NCBI GenBank assembly: GCA_028693815.1
Contig: JAQUUP010000012.1
Coordinates: forward strand, 1-56,734
DNA: 56,734 nucleotides
Direction of reading: 5' to 3'
Origin: Candidatus Omnitrophota bacterium
GTDB lineage: Bacteria; Omnitrophota; Gorgyraeia; Zapsychrales; Aceulaceae
A model generated the notes under the pieces. That model was given only the letters and a program-made list of their open reading frames with translations. It was not told where the DNA came from and ran no database searches. Of the stretch, positions 1 to 8,691 are shown one piece after another. How positions within the stretch are numbered: the stretch's first letter is position 1; each line of letters starts with the position of its first letter. A program made the translations under genes and the position numbers.

Positions 1-1
1 T

Positions 2-1369
2 GCGAGCAGAACCCTCAACAAAAGACGTCCCAGCAATATCAAGATGCGCCCATTTAGCATCACCAACGAATTGCCGCAAGAATTCTGCCGCCGAACAAGT
101 GCCAGCCGCACCTTTTGGTAATCCAGTACTCTTTAGATCCGCATACTGAGATTTCAGATGATCTTTTAGCTCGGGATAACTTGGAAGTCGCCAAGCCCGA
201 TCATCGGTTTTTTCAGCAGACTTTAATATTTGATTCGCCAACTGATCATCATTTGAGATAAGGCCAGTATAATCATAGCCAAGAGCAACAACGCAAGCTC
301 CTGTCAACGTCGCTAGATCAATAATATATTTTGGTTTATAGTTCTTAGAAACATAGCCCAGTGCATCAGCTAAAACAAGACGGCCTTCGGCATCCGTATT
401 TCCAATCTCAACAGTTTTGCCAAGATAACTCTTAAAAACATCGCCTGGCTTATATGCACCAGAACCAATCGCATTCTCTGCCATAGCACAAACAAATAAT
501 AAATTCTTTTTCAGATTTAACGAAACTACATTTTTAAGTGTTCCAACGACGGCAGCTGCGCCACCCATGTCGGTACGCATTGTTTCCATGTATCCTGTTG
601 GCTTTAAATTAAGTCCACCTGTATCAAAAGTAATGCCTTTGCCTACAAGCGCGGTATAATCCTTTGATTTTGGATCTCCCTTATAGCGAACGATAATTAG
701 TTTTGGTGGATATTTGCTTCCTTTGTTTACCGCTAAATGTAAATGTAGCCCTTTTTTCTTTAAGTCTTTTTCATTTAGAATTTCTAACGAAATATTCTTT
801 TTGCCCTTAATAAGTGATTTTATTACCTGCTCAATAAAGATCGATGTTACAGTATCAGCATTATCATTAACCAAATCGCGAGCAAAATTCACACCTTCAC
901 AGACTACAACGAATTCTCGATATATTTTCTTTGGAACAACATTGATATTTACTTTTTTCTTTTCTAACTTTGAAGACTCTGAAATGTATTTTTTCCACTG
1001 ATAGGATCCAAGCTCTATCCCCTCGACATAACTACGAATGCTTTCATCAGAATTGTCATGAACAATACAGTTGATATTTTTTGCTTTCTTAAGATATGTT
1101 GAAAGCATTAGCTGCCTTACCGCAATTCTTAAAATCGGTAAAGTTAGCTCTTTTTGCTTGCCAAGCCCAACGAACAAATACAAATTCTTTTGTGTTGCCA
1201 TCGGAAAAATCTCATGCAACGATGCAGAAAATTTCTTCGACATTAAAAGAAGATTTATATGCTTTTGAATCTCGCTTGGAATTTTAAGCGTTTGAACTTT
1301 TTTAATCTGATCTTCGGTTAAAAAAATAACATGTTCAGATGCTGATGATGTCTTTGAAAATGTGATCAC
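2..1369 (-). CDS. pepA: Leucyl (cytosol) aminopeptidase, C-terminus cut by window edge
   Basis: M17-family dinuclear-metal aminopeptidase that removes N-terminal residues from peptides in the cytoplasm. The frame stays open from a GTG start at 1369 to the window edge, giving about 456 residues of a protein that is usually near 500. The catalytic Lys lies in VGKGITFDTGG (Lys about residue 244) and the metal/Arg signature NTDAEGRL at about 324-331; WAHLDIAG follows near the edge. The GTG is chosen because AAGG sits 7 bases upstream and no better ATG extends the homology. It begins 12 bases after the citrate synthase stop, so the two genes are probably cotranscribed. The N-terminal domain is divergent, as is normal for this family. 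Plus-strand reading frames over this gene are only its shadow. Confidence 0.95.
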   Translation of the reverse strand, partial: MITFSKTSSASEHVIFLTEDQIKKVQTLKIPSEIQKHINLLLMSKKFSASLHEIFPMATQKNLYLFVGLGKQKELTLPILRIAVRQLMLSTYLKKAKNINCIVHDNSDESIRSYVEGIELGSYQWKKYISESSKLEKKKVNINVVPKKIYREFVVVCEGVNFARDLVNDNADTVTSIFIEQVIKSLIKGKKNISLEILNEKDLKKKGLHLHLAVNKGSKYPPKLIIVRYKGDPKSKDYTALVGKGITFDTGGLNLKPTGYMETMRTDMGGAAAVVGTLKNVVSLNLKKNLLFVCAMAENAIGSGAYKPGDVFKSYLGKTVEIGNTDAEGRLVLADALGYVSKNYKPKYIIDLATLTGACVVALGYDYTGLISNDDQLANQILKSAEKTDDRAWRLPSYPELKDHLKSQYADLKSTGLPKGAAGTCSAAEFLRQFVGDAKWAHLDIAGTSFVEGSAR

Positions 1370-1381
1370 GAATCAACCTTT

Positions 1382-2725
1382 CTATTTACGTTTTTCTATT
1401 GGGATGTAGTCTCGTTGTGTCTCGCCGATATAAATTTGTCTCGGACGATTAATCCTTAAAATTTCAGAATCGCGCATTTCCATCCATTGTGCAATCCATC
1501 CTGGCATGCGTGCCATGGAAAACATAACAGGCGCCATGTCTACAGGGATACCAATTGCGCTATAAATAATACCACTATAAAAATCAACATTTGGATAAAG
1601 CTTTCTTTCAACAAAAAAGTCATCCTTAAGCGCAATCTCTTCTAGTTTCATTGCAATTTCTAAAAGTGGGTCATGGATACCAAGACGCTCCAACAAAACA
1701 TCCGCACGTTTTTTGATAATACGAGCGCGTGGATCATAATTTTTATACACACGGTGCCCGAATCCCATTAATCGCGTTTTGCTATCGCGATCCTTAACTT
1801 TCGTGATAAATTTCTTAACATCTCCACCACTACGTTGAATCTTTTCAAGCATTTCGGTTACCTTTTGATTCGCGCCACCGTGAAGAGGCCCCCAAAGCGC
1901 ACAAATACCCGAAGAAACGGAAGCAAAAAGATTTGCCATCGAGCTTCCAACCATGCGAACCGTTGATGTTCCGCAATTCTGTTCGTGGTCAGCATGCAAA
2001 ATAAACAATGTCTGAAGCGCTTCAACAACATCATCTTCAATGACATAATCTCTATTTGATGACGAGAACATCATGTTTAAGAAATTTGGAATAAACCTTA
2101 AATCTGATCTTGGATAAACAAAAGGCTCACCAATTTTCTTTTTGTATGAAAAAGCTGCAATAGTCCTAACTTTTGAAATAAGTTCGACTGCGATCGTCCC
2201 TATATTTTTCTTTGGTTCATTTTCCTCTAATTCTGGATAATAAGCAGACAAAGAGCAAACCATAGCTGATAGAATTCCCATCGGATGACCCGAAGTTGGA
2301 TATCCATTAAAGAAATTTCTCATATCTTCATGAATCATTGAATGAACTGTAAATTTCTTAGAAAAGTCCTCTAGTTGTTTCTTTTTTGGAAGTTCTCCAT
2401 AAATCAGCAAATATGCTGTTTCTACAAATGATGAATTCTCTGCTAACTGTTCAACGGGAATTCCTCGATAACGCAAGATACCCTTTTCGCCATCAATAAA
2501 AGTAATTGCACTTTTACAGGATCCAGTGTTAGCATATCCATTGTCCATCGTAATATATCCGGTTTTAAGCCTTAAACTAGAAATATCAATAGCCTTTTCA
2601 TTTTCACTTCCAACAATAATTGGAAATTCATATATTTTTCCATCTAGTTTCAACTTTGCCATCTTTTGCGTAGAAGGCAGATCAGTCTTTACTGACTTTT
2701 TAGGTATTTTTTTTGCTTTAAGCAT
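1382..2725 (-). CDS. gltA: Type II citrate synthase
   Basis: Condenses oxaloacetate and acetyl-CoA to citrate. The 447 residues include the N-terminal beta domain typical of hexameric, NADH-sensitive type II enzymes (residues about 24-85). The catalytic residues are visible: His282 in LHGGAN, His324 in GFGHRVYK and Asp381 in NVDFYSG. The start ATG has AAGGAG upstream with good spacing, and a strong promoter lies 50-80 bases before it. pepA follows 12 bases after the stop. The presence of gltA shows at least a partial TCA cycle or glutamate biosynthesis; no other cycle enzyme is in the window. Confidence 0.97.
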   Translation of the reverse strand: MLKAKKIPKKSVKTDLPSTQKMAKLKLDGKIYEFPIIVGSENEKAIDISSLRLKTGYITMDNGYANTGSCKSAITFIDGEKGILRYRGIPVEQLAENSSFVETAYLLIYGELPKKKQLEDFSKKFTVHSMIHEDMRNFFNGYPTSGHPMGILSAMVCSLSAYYPELEENEPKKNIGTIAVELISKVRTIAAFSYKKKIGEPFVYPRSDLRFIPNFLNMMFSSSNRDYVIEDDVVEALQTLFILHADHEQNCGTSTVRMVGSSMANLFASVSSGICALWGPLHGGANQKVTEMLEKIQRSGGDVKKFITKVKDRDSKTRLMGFGHRVYKNYDPRARIIKKRADVLLERLGIHDPLLEIAMKLEEIALKDDFFVERKLYPNVDFYSGIIYSAIGIPVDMAPVMFSMARMPGWIAQWMEMRDSEILRINRPRQIYIGETQRDYIPIEKRK

Positions 2726-2774
2726 TATAGCTCCTTGGTTATATATACTAATATTATATATTTAATGAATTATC

Positions 2775-2803
2775 ATTATAAGCAGAACTGCTCATAATTG
2801 CAA
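2775..2803 (-). promoter_or_regulatory. Promoter of gltA-pepA with inverted repeat in the spacer
   Basis: On the minus strand a TTGCAA -35 (2798-2803) and a perfect TATAAT -10 (2775-2780) are separated by 17 bases. The spacer contains AGCAG-TT-CTGCT, a 5-bp inverted repeat with a 2-base centre, which could be a regulator site. This is read from sequence only. Confidence 0.75.
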
Positions 2804-2838
2804 GGGCAAGTTAGGATAATCTTTATCAGGAAATTAAG

Positions 2839-3231
2839 CTAAACGGAGCCGTCAAGCTTCTTTTTGATCTTGTCAATCAGCTTTGTTGCATCAATTGGCT
2901 TAATAATATAATCGTTACAGCCTTGATAAAAAGCATCTAAAAATGGTTTTTTATGAGCTGTGACCATAATGATAGAAACCCCTTCACCTAAAGGAATATC
3001 GGCTGCCTCTTCACTTTGTCGAATTTTTCGAAGAAGCTCAAGGCCATTGATTTCAGGCATCTCAATATCTAGAAGAATCAGATCGTAATGCTTTTCTTGA
3101 AGAGATGCATTATATTTGTCGATTGCTTCTTTTCCGTTAGACGCAACATCGCAATCAGCAGTATCACGCAAAATTTCTGCTATAAGTTCACGACTTTCAT
3201 AATTATCATCAACAATCAATATTTTCCACAT
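2839..3231 (-). CDS. CheY-like single-domain response regulator
   Basis: A 130-residue protein that is only a receiver domain. It keeps the acidic pair (IVDD), the phospho-acceptor Asp (ILLDIEMP), the Thr (MVTAHK) and the Lys (YIIKPI), so it should be phosphorylatable. With no output domain it must act through protein contacts or as a phosphate relay partner. It is the last gene of a cluster with a free Hpt protein (14 bases upstream), a CheX-like protein and a hybrid kinase, which fits a phosphorelay from kinase to Hpt to this receiver. Confidence 0.93.
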   Translation of the reverse strand: MWKILIVDDNYESRELIAEILRDTADCDVASNGKEAIDKYNASLQEKHYDLILLDIEMPEINGLELLRKIRQSEEAADIPLGEGVSIIMVTAHKKPFLDAFYQGCNDYIIKPIDATKLIDKIKKKLDGSV

Positions 3232-3245
3232 TTTAAAATCTCCTC

Positions 3246-3584
3246 TTATTTTTGTTCCATATGATTAAAAAACAACTCTGATTCTTTTTTAAAAGCATCA
3301 AACAGCTCTATAATCTTTTCTTGAGGCTCTTCTGCCTTAACTGCCAAATGCATTGTATCAGCCGTGCAATAAACTTCATTTAAACGCAAATTCCCAGCTG
3401 TTCCTTTGACTTCATGCATAATTGCGCGAATTTTATCAATATTTCTTTGTGGCACAAGCTCATCGAGCTCAGCAATCTTTTGTGCTAAAGTGCCTGTAAA
3501 GCTCTTTAAAAGTTTTTCTAAAATTTCAGCGCGAACATGGAGCTCTTCGCAAACCTTATTGACATCGTATTGAAACTCCCCCAT
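3246..3584 (-). CDS. Free-standing Hpt (histidine phosphotransfer) protein
   Basis: A protein of about 112 residues made of one four-helix Hpt domain. The phospho-accepting His lies in MHEVKGTAGNLRL, close to the family pattern HxxKG. The start is placed at the ATG of MGEFQYD (3584), preceded by AAAGGAAC, rather than at an upstream ATG at 3629 that would overlap the preceding gene. The gene sits between a CheX-like protein and a receiver. Because the kinase upstream appears to have lost its own Hpt histidine, this protein is the likely phosphate shuttle. Confidence 0.88.
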   Translation of the reverse strand: MGEFQYDVNKVCEELHVRAEILEKLLKSFTGTLAQKIAELDELVPQRNIDKIRAIMHEVKGTAGNLRLNEVYCTADTMHLAVKAEEPQEKIIELFDAFKKESELFFNHMEQK

Positions 3585-3594
3585 ATTGTTCCTT

Positions 3595-4176
3595 TCATGC
3601 TTTCGGGACAAGGCCCATTGACATATCAATAATCAATCTTTTTTGATCTTTAATAAAAAATGACAATTCATATTTTTCACGCTCATTATAGGAAAACGGA
3701 ATTCCAACAACAGCACGATTTCGATAGCTTGTAAAATGTGACATCTCAAGCTCAATATAACCCATGCCAGAAATTGCAGTCTTAAATGCGCCAGCAACAA
3801 TATTACATAGAGTTCCGCAGCAATCAGCCAAGGCCTCAAGATCCTCATCATCCGCCAAAGGGTATTTTAATAATTTTAAAAGATCAGTAACGTATGTCTG
3901 CTCAATATAAACAACAATCCCACCAATCGCTTTATTCTTTTCCATATCCGAGGTAGTATTGTAATAATTGATAAACGAAATAAACGTTGGCTCATTAAAT
4001 TTTTCCATGCCGTCAGCACGCATCATGCCGTTGTATTCAATAATATTACGTTTTTCAACAACAGGATCTTGTGAAAACTTTATATCATTGCGCTCTTTAA
4101 ACATTTTAACAACACTCTCTGAAAGTGCTTTTGCAAATTGCTCAAGATCTGGGTTTGCTTTTCCTCCAAAAAACAT
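3595..4176 (-). CDS. CheX/CheC-like protein lacking the usual catalytic Glu
   Basis: A 193-residue protein with a C-terminal half resembling CheX-type CheY-P phosphatases. The diagnostic helix normally carries the pattern D/S-x3-E-x2-N. Here it reads DCCGTLCN (residues 118-125), so Asp and Asn are kept but the Glu is Thr122. By family knowledge this should weaken or abolish phosphatase activity, leaving a binding role. The N-terminal about 80 residues are not recognised. It lies between two receiver genes and an Hpt gene, so a role in receiver phosphate control is likely. No chemotaxis receptor, CheA or CheW is in the window. Confidence 0.7.
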   Translation of the reverse strand: MFFGGKANPDLEQFAKALSESVVKMFKERNDIKFSQDPVVEKRNIIEYNGMMRADGMEKFNEPTFISFINYYNTTSDMEKNKAIGGIVVYIEQTYVTDLLKLLKYPLADDEDLEALADCCGTLCNIVAGAFKTAISGMGYIELEMSHFTSYRNRAVVGIPFSYNEREKYELSFFIKDQKRLIIDMSMGLVPKA

Positions 4177-4191
4177 ATTATTCCTTCCTAT

Positions 4192-4584
4192 TTATGAAAT
4201 ATAAGGTTTAATAGACTCAACTAAGACTTCTGGCTCATATGGCTTGACAACATATCCAGCTAAATCCGGATTAACCTGTTTTGCTTGTTTTTTATTTTCA
4301 TCAGATCCAGAAGCGGTAACCATGACAATAGGAACTTTGGAAACAGCCGGAACTTTCACAACTCCTTCCATAAACTCCAATCCTGTCATTTCTGGCATCT
4401 GCCAATCAAGCAAAATAATGGCAATATCTTTATGATTATGCCCTAAAACTTCAATAGCATGCTCCCCACTTTTTGCTTGAAGAAATTCATTTTTAATACC
4501 AGAACCTTTTAATATTTCAATTAAAAGTTCGCGTTCAAGCGTTGAATCATCTACAACTAAAATTTTTTTATTATTTTCGGCCAT
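4192..4584 (-). CDS. CheY-like single-domain response regulator
   Basis: A 130-residue receiver domain with all key residues: the acidic pair in VVDDS, acceptor Asp in ILLDWQMP, Thr in MVTASG and Lys in YVVKPY. There is no output domain. Its first codons overlap the 3' end of the hybrid kinase gene by 14 bases, which indicates translational coupling. It is a second candidate acceptor of phosphate from the kinase and a plausible partner of the CheX-like protein 15 bases downstream. Confidence 0.93.
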   Translation of the reverse strand: MAENNKKILVVDDSTLERELLIEILKGSGIKNEFLQAKSGEHAIEVLGHNHKDIAIILLDWQMPEMTGLEFMEGVVKVPAVSKVPIVMVTASGSDENKKQAKQVNPDLAGYVVKPYEPEVLVESIKPYIS

Positions 4585-6751
4585 ATGATATAATTTTATC
4601 CTTAAAATCGTCCATATTAAATGGTTTTGTTAAAAAATCATTAAACCCTATTTCAGAGCACTTTTCACGATCCTCTTGATCATCAGCTGCGGTGAGTGCA
4701 ACAATCGGTAAATCATGGCTAATTTCTTGACGAATAATCTGAGCCGCGGCAAAGCCATTTAAAACAGGCATCTGAAGATCCATAAAACAAATATCGTATT
4801 TCTTCTGTCGAACCATCTCGATAGCTTCCTGTCCATTTAACGCATAATCGCCGTCACATCCAATAGATTCAAAATAAGCCTTAATCAACTCAATATTTGT
4901 TGCGCTGTCATCAACAATTAAAACATTGATCCCATTGCAATCGCCATCAAGATGTGGGCAGGATTGTCTTTCAATGTCTTGTGGACTCAACACATTAAAC
5001 GTATCTTTTAAAAGAGCTAGTAATTCTTTAAGAATGATTGGACGAAGCAAAAAATCATCAAAACATTCTTTGTACGCTTCACTCGAAATAACAAATCCCA
5101 TATTTCCAGACACAGCCACTAATCTTGTGCTTTTAAGACTTTCTTCTTGCTTGATACGGCTTGCTAAAAGATAGCCTTCTTCTTTGTGTGTCAAAATATC
5201 AATAAAAATAAGATCTGGTTTTTCACCTTGTTTTGCTTTTTCTAGAATTTCGCCTAAAACTTTTTTAGAATCACCGCTTAAACACTCTACGTTAAGTGAC
5301 AACTCGGCGCATACTTTTTCTAAAGTTTTTCGAGGATCAGTATCTACAACTATGATATTCTTTTTTAGAATTTCATCAAGGTTAAAATTAATTTCATTTT
5401 TTTTCTTAGCAATATCGACAATCGGAAACTCCATCGTAAAAATAAACTGACTTCCTTTATTAACTTCAGAGGTGACCCATATTTTTCCACCCATAACCTC
5501 AACATAGCTTTTAGATATTGTTAAACCTAATCCAGTTCCGCCGTATTCACGCGTGATTGTTTTGTCACCTTGCGTAAATGGTTCAAAAATAAATTTTTGC
5601 CGACTTGCAGCAATGCCAATCCCTGTATCAACAGCAGAAAAACGCAAACTAATATTTTTGTTTGGCTCTAAAATAATCTCTTTTTCAGCATCAAACTCAA
5701 TAATCAATCCAACCTCACCTTTTTCAGTAAATTTAGTTGCGTTGCTTAACAAATTAATTAAAATTTGGCGTAATCTCGTCGGGTCCCCTTTGAGGTGAAC
5801 AGGAATTTCAGGATTCAAATCAAAAAATAATGAAATTGGTTTTCCATCTAAACGTGTACGGACAATTTGAAAAACATCTTCAATGAGATCTTTAAGATTA
5901 AACGGAATTGTTTCAAGTTTTAATTTTCCACGTTCAACTTTGGCAAGATCCAATATGTTATTAATAATCTCCAACAATAGCTCCCCGCTTGATCGAATGG
6001 ATCGCAAAAACTCCTTTTGCTTATTTTCAAGAGGACTTTTGATAAGGATATCCGAAAAACCCATAATCGCATTGATCAGCGTTCGCATTTCATGTGACAT
6101 GCTAGCGAGCATATCACTTTTTTCAGCTGCGGATTTTTGTGCTTGCTGACTTAATTTGATCGCCAATTCGCGTTCTTTAATTAGCTCTTGCTGCCTCTTA
6201 AGAATATTAGAACGACTATCCCCTTGCTTTGAGACAGGCAAGCTAATAGGAGAAATTTTGCCCGAACGCTTGTCTGTGATCACTTTTGAAATTGCATTTG
6301 AAACTGTTCGATCCTTCAAGAGGCTAGTTTTACTAATAATTAAAGAAATGTCGGGATACGGACTTTCAAGCTTTCCCTGGTTAGAAATTTGCTCGTTCAG
6401 TAAATCCAAAAATATGCGAAGATTATCAATGCACTCAAGCATGACTTCTGCAACCTCATCGTCAAATGACAATAAGTTCTTTCTCAACAAATCAAATATC
6501 TCTTCCATCCGTGCTGCCAAATATTGAATATCTTTTAAATTTAAGAATCCCGACAAACCCTTGATTGAATAACATACTTTAAATCCCTTAGCAATCGCTT
6601 CTGAGTCTGTCGGAACAGCCTCAAGAGCAAGAACAGCATTCTTAGCATCCATCAAAAGATTCAATGCTTCTGCGGTAAACTCAGAAAGCATATCAGTCTG
6701 CTCTTCAAGATTTAAATTTGGAATTTCTGATTTAAAATTATTCTCATTCAT
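4571..6751 (-). CDS. Hybrid sensor histidine kinase (Hpt-like, HisKA, HATPase, two receivers)
   Basis: A 726-residue cytoplasmic kinase with no membrane segments. Domains in order: an Hpt-like helical domain (about 15-125), coiled linker, HisKA with His220 in SHEMRT, HATPase with N-box near 331-338, DTGIGI (375-380) and GGTGLGL (404-410), a first receiver (about 464-580) and a second receiver (about 608-722). The Hpt-like domain reads FKVCYSIKG where His is expected, so Tyr61 replaces it. The first receiver keeps Asp518 but has Arg570 in place of the conserved Lys and is probably degenerate. The second keeps Asp658 and Lys709. It has no sensor domain I recognise, so the input is probably another protein. 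It lies 5 bases downstream of the HD-GYP gene. Confidence 0.92.
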   Translation of the reverse strand: MNENNFKSEIPNLNLEEQTDMLSEFTAEALNLLMDAKNAVLALEAVPTDSEAIAKGFKVCYSIKGLSGFLNLKDIQYLAARMEEIFDLLRKNLLSFDDEVAEVMLECIDNLRIFLDLLNEQISNQGKLESPYPDISLIISKTSLLKDRTVSNAISKVITDKRSGKISPISLPVSKQGDSRSNILKRQQELIKERELAIKLSQQAQKSAAEKSDMLASMSHEMRTLINAIMGFSDILIKSPLENKQKEFLRSIRSSGELLLEIINNILDLAKVERGKLKLETIPFNLKDLIEDVFQIVRTRLDGKPISLFFDLNPEIPVHLKGDPTRLRQILINLLSNATKFTEKGEVGLIIEFDAEKEIILEPNKNISLRFSAVDTGIGIAASRQKFIFEPFTQGDKTITREYGGTGLGLTISKSYVEVMGGKIWVTSEVNKGSQFIFTMEFPIVDIAKKKNEINFNLDEILKKNIIVVDTDPRKTLEKVCAELSLNVECLSGDSKKVLGEILEKAKQGEKPDLIFIDILTHKEEGYLLASRIKQEESLKSTRLVAVSGNMGFVISSEAYKECFDDFLLRPIILKELLALLKDTFNVLSPQDIERQSCPHLDGDCNGINVLIVDDSATNIELIKAYFESIGCDGDYALNGQEAIEMVRQKKYDICFMDLQMPVLNGFAAAQIIRQEISHDLPIVALTAADDQEDREKCSEIGFNDFLTKPFNMDDFKDKIISYGRK

Positions 6752-6756
6752 AAATA

Positions 6757-7827
6757 TTATTCTTCGTGCTCACAGCGATAATCTCGTTCAATGATTTCTC
6801 GATCTTTTTCAACGATAACAAAAAAACGCTCAACTAATTCTGGATCAAAATGTTTCCCACTAGCATATCTAATTTCAGCAAGAGCATCATCGATCGTCCA
6901 TGCTTTTTTATACGGTCGTCTTGATAAAAGCGCATCAAAAACATCGCAAATAGCAACAATGCGCCCAACAAGAGGAATGTTTTCTCCTTTTAATCCTTTT
7001 GGATATCCCGATCCATCCCATTTTTCATGATGAGTCAAGGCAATGATTTCTGCCATTCTCATTAACTCAGAATCACTTCCTGACAAAAGTTGCGCCGCTA
7101 AAACTGTATGCGACTTCATAACCTCCCATTCATCAGCCGTGAGCTTTCCTGGTTTTAAAAGAACACTGTCAGGAATTCCAATTTTTCCAATATCATGCAA
7201 AGGGCTCGCATTAAGCAAAAGATCACATTGATGCGCATCAAGACCTGTGGCTTTCCCTAGCTTCACACAAAGCTTGCTCATCCGAATAATATGTGATCCT
7301 GTGTCTTCGTCTCGACATTCAGCGGCACACGCTAAACGCCTAATAATATCCAATCGGGTATCTGTCAGTTCTTTTGTGCGTTCCTTAACTTTTTCTTCTA
7401 AAATCTTATTTTGATCGCGAACCTGATTATTTAAAAGTTGCGCCTCAATAATATTTCGAATTCGCACCAAAACTTCAATGCCTTCGTATGGCTTTGCAAT
7501 AAAATCCATTGCCCCTGCTTCAAGCGCCTTAAGACAAATATCTTGCCCTCTATCAGGCGATAGCGCCAACAAAGGTAATCGTTCTCCCCCTGTGATCTCT
7601 TTGAGCTGCTCAATAACAGAAAATCCATCAATCTTAGGCATTTCTAAATCTAAAAGAATCAAGTCAGGATTCTTCTCTTTATAAAATTCTATTCCTTCTT
7701 GAGGATCTGTCGTGCTTTCAATATTAACATATCCAGATTTGCGCAGAATATCCTCTAAAAGACCAATATGAAGCTTTTGATCGTCAATAATTAGAATTTT
7801 TGCTTCTAAAATTTCTTTATCTAGCAT
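6757..7827 (-). CDS. RpfG-like response regulator with HD-GYP domain
   Basis: About 356 residues: an N-terminal receiver (acidic pair IIDD, acceptor Asp in ILLDLEMP, Lys in FIAKPY), a short coiled coil, then an HD-GYP domain with LHDIGKIGIPD and the HHEKWDGSGYPKG signature. Members of this family hydrolyse cyclic di-GMP (or sometimes cGAMP). The start is set at the ATG at 7827, which has AGAGG upstream, not at 7857. It heads the signalling cluster, so receiver phosphorylation by the downstream kinase would link the phosphorelay to cyclic-dinucleotide levels. No GGDEF protein is in the window. Confidence 0.93.
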   Translation of the reverse strand: MLDKEILEAKILIIDDQKLHIGLLEDILRKSGYVNIESTTDPQEGIEFYKEKNPDLILLDLEMPKIDGFSVIEQLKEITGGERLPLLALSPDRGQDICLKALEAGAMDFIAKPYEGIEVLVRIRNIIEAQLLNNQVRDQNKILEEKVKERTKELTDTRLDIIRRLACAAECRDEDTGSHIIRMSKLCVKLGKATGLDAHQCDLLLNASPLHDIGKIGIPDSVLLKPGKLTADEWEVMKSHTVLAAQLLSGSDSELMRMAEIIALTHHEKWDGSGYPKGLKGENIPLVGRIVAICDVFDALLSRRPYKKAWTIDDALAEIRYASGKHFDPELVERFFVIVEKDREIIERDYRCEHEE

Positions 7828-7889
7828 AAGTAAACCTCTGCATCTATTGTAATTCAAATATTAAAGAATCAAACATAAAAATGAAAAAT

Positions 7890-8657
7890 TTAAGCCAAAT
7901 TCCAATTTTCAAGACTTGACAAAACTTTATAATCTGTTGAATCGCTTTCAATAGGAGTAATGCAAACGTATCCTTGATTAAGAGCAACAGTATCCACAGT
8001 CTCTTTTCGTTCAGTTTTTGGAATTTCGCCGCTCATCCAATAATATTGAAGATCGCTTGGGTCTTTTCTTGAAACAAATTTTGCCTTAATCGGAATCTTT
8101 CCTTGGCTCGTCAATTTGATACCTTTAATTTTATTCTTAGGTAAATTTGGAACATTAAGATTTAAAAAAGTTCCTCTCGGTAAACTTTGATCAAGAATCT
8201 TTTTTGCAATTCTTCCGGCAATCTTGGCCGCATAAGAAAAATCAGGGTCAACAAACGTGTTTAACGACACCGCCATAGAGGCAACACCACACAGTGCTCC
8301 CTCTCGTGCTGCTGCCACTGTCCCCGAATAAAAAACACTACAGCCTTCATTCGGTCCTAAATTGATTCCAGAAATAATCAAATCTGGCTTTTTTTTCAAG
8401 ACAACCTCTAAGGCAAATTTGATGCAATCTGCAGGAGTTCCTGTAATCGCATGTCCTTTTATTCCTGCATCTTTTTTTGTTTTCTTAACCCAAATCGGTC
8501 GAGACAGAGTAATGCCATGGCCAACAGAGCTTCGCTGAGAATCGGGAGCCACAACTATAACAGAGGCGAATTTTGTCAATTCTTTATAAAGCGCTAGAAT
8601 CCCATCAGCGCCGATGCCATCATCATTGGTTAATAATATTTTTATGTGTTTTTTCAT
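7890..8657 (-). CDS. surE: 5'/3'-nucleotidase SurE
   Basis: Metal-dependent nucleoside monophosphate phosphatase. The 255 residues show the family marks: LLTNDDG at the N-terminus (metal-binding Asp pair), GTPADC, and SGINLGPN followed by YSGTVAAAREG. The length matches the family. It sits 34 bases downstream of mutY and 62 bases upstream of the HD-GYP start, all on one strand. The function is housekeeping or stress-related nucleotide turnover. Confidence 0.96.
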   Translation of the reverse strand: MKKHIKILLTNDDGIGADGILALYKELTKFASVIVVAPDSQRSSVGHGITLSRPIWVKKTKKDAGIKGHAITGTPADCIKFALEVVLKKKPDLIISGINLGPNEGCSVFYSGTVAAAREGALCGVASMAVSLNTFVDPDFSYAAKIAGRIAKKILDQSLPRGTFLNLNVPNLPKNKIKGIKLTSQGKIPIKAKFVSRKDPSDLQYYWMSGEIPKTERKETVDTVALNQGYVCITPIESDSTDYKVLSSLENWNLA

Positions 8658-8691
8658 AATTGTTTTATTTACTATAACACAGTCGAGAAAG

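Noticed and set aside
714-1287. Plus-strand open frames of 60-95 codons over the aminopeptidase region.
   Set aside because: They are antisense shadows of pepA, with no ribosome sites and no recognisable protein features.
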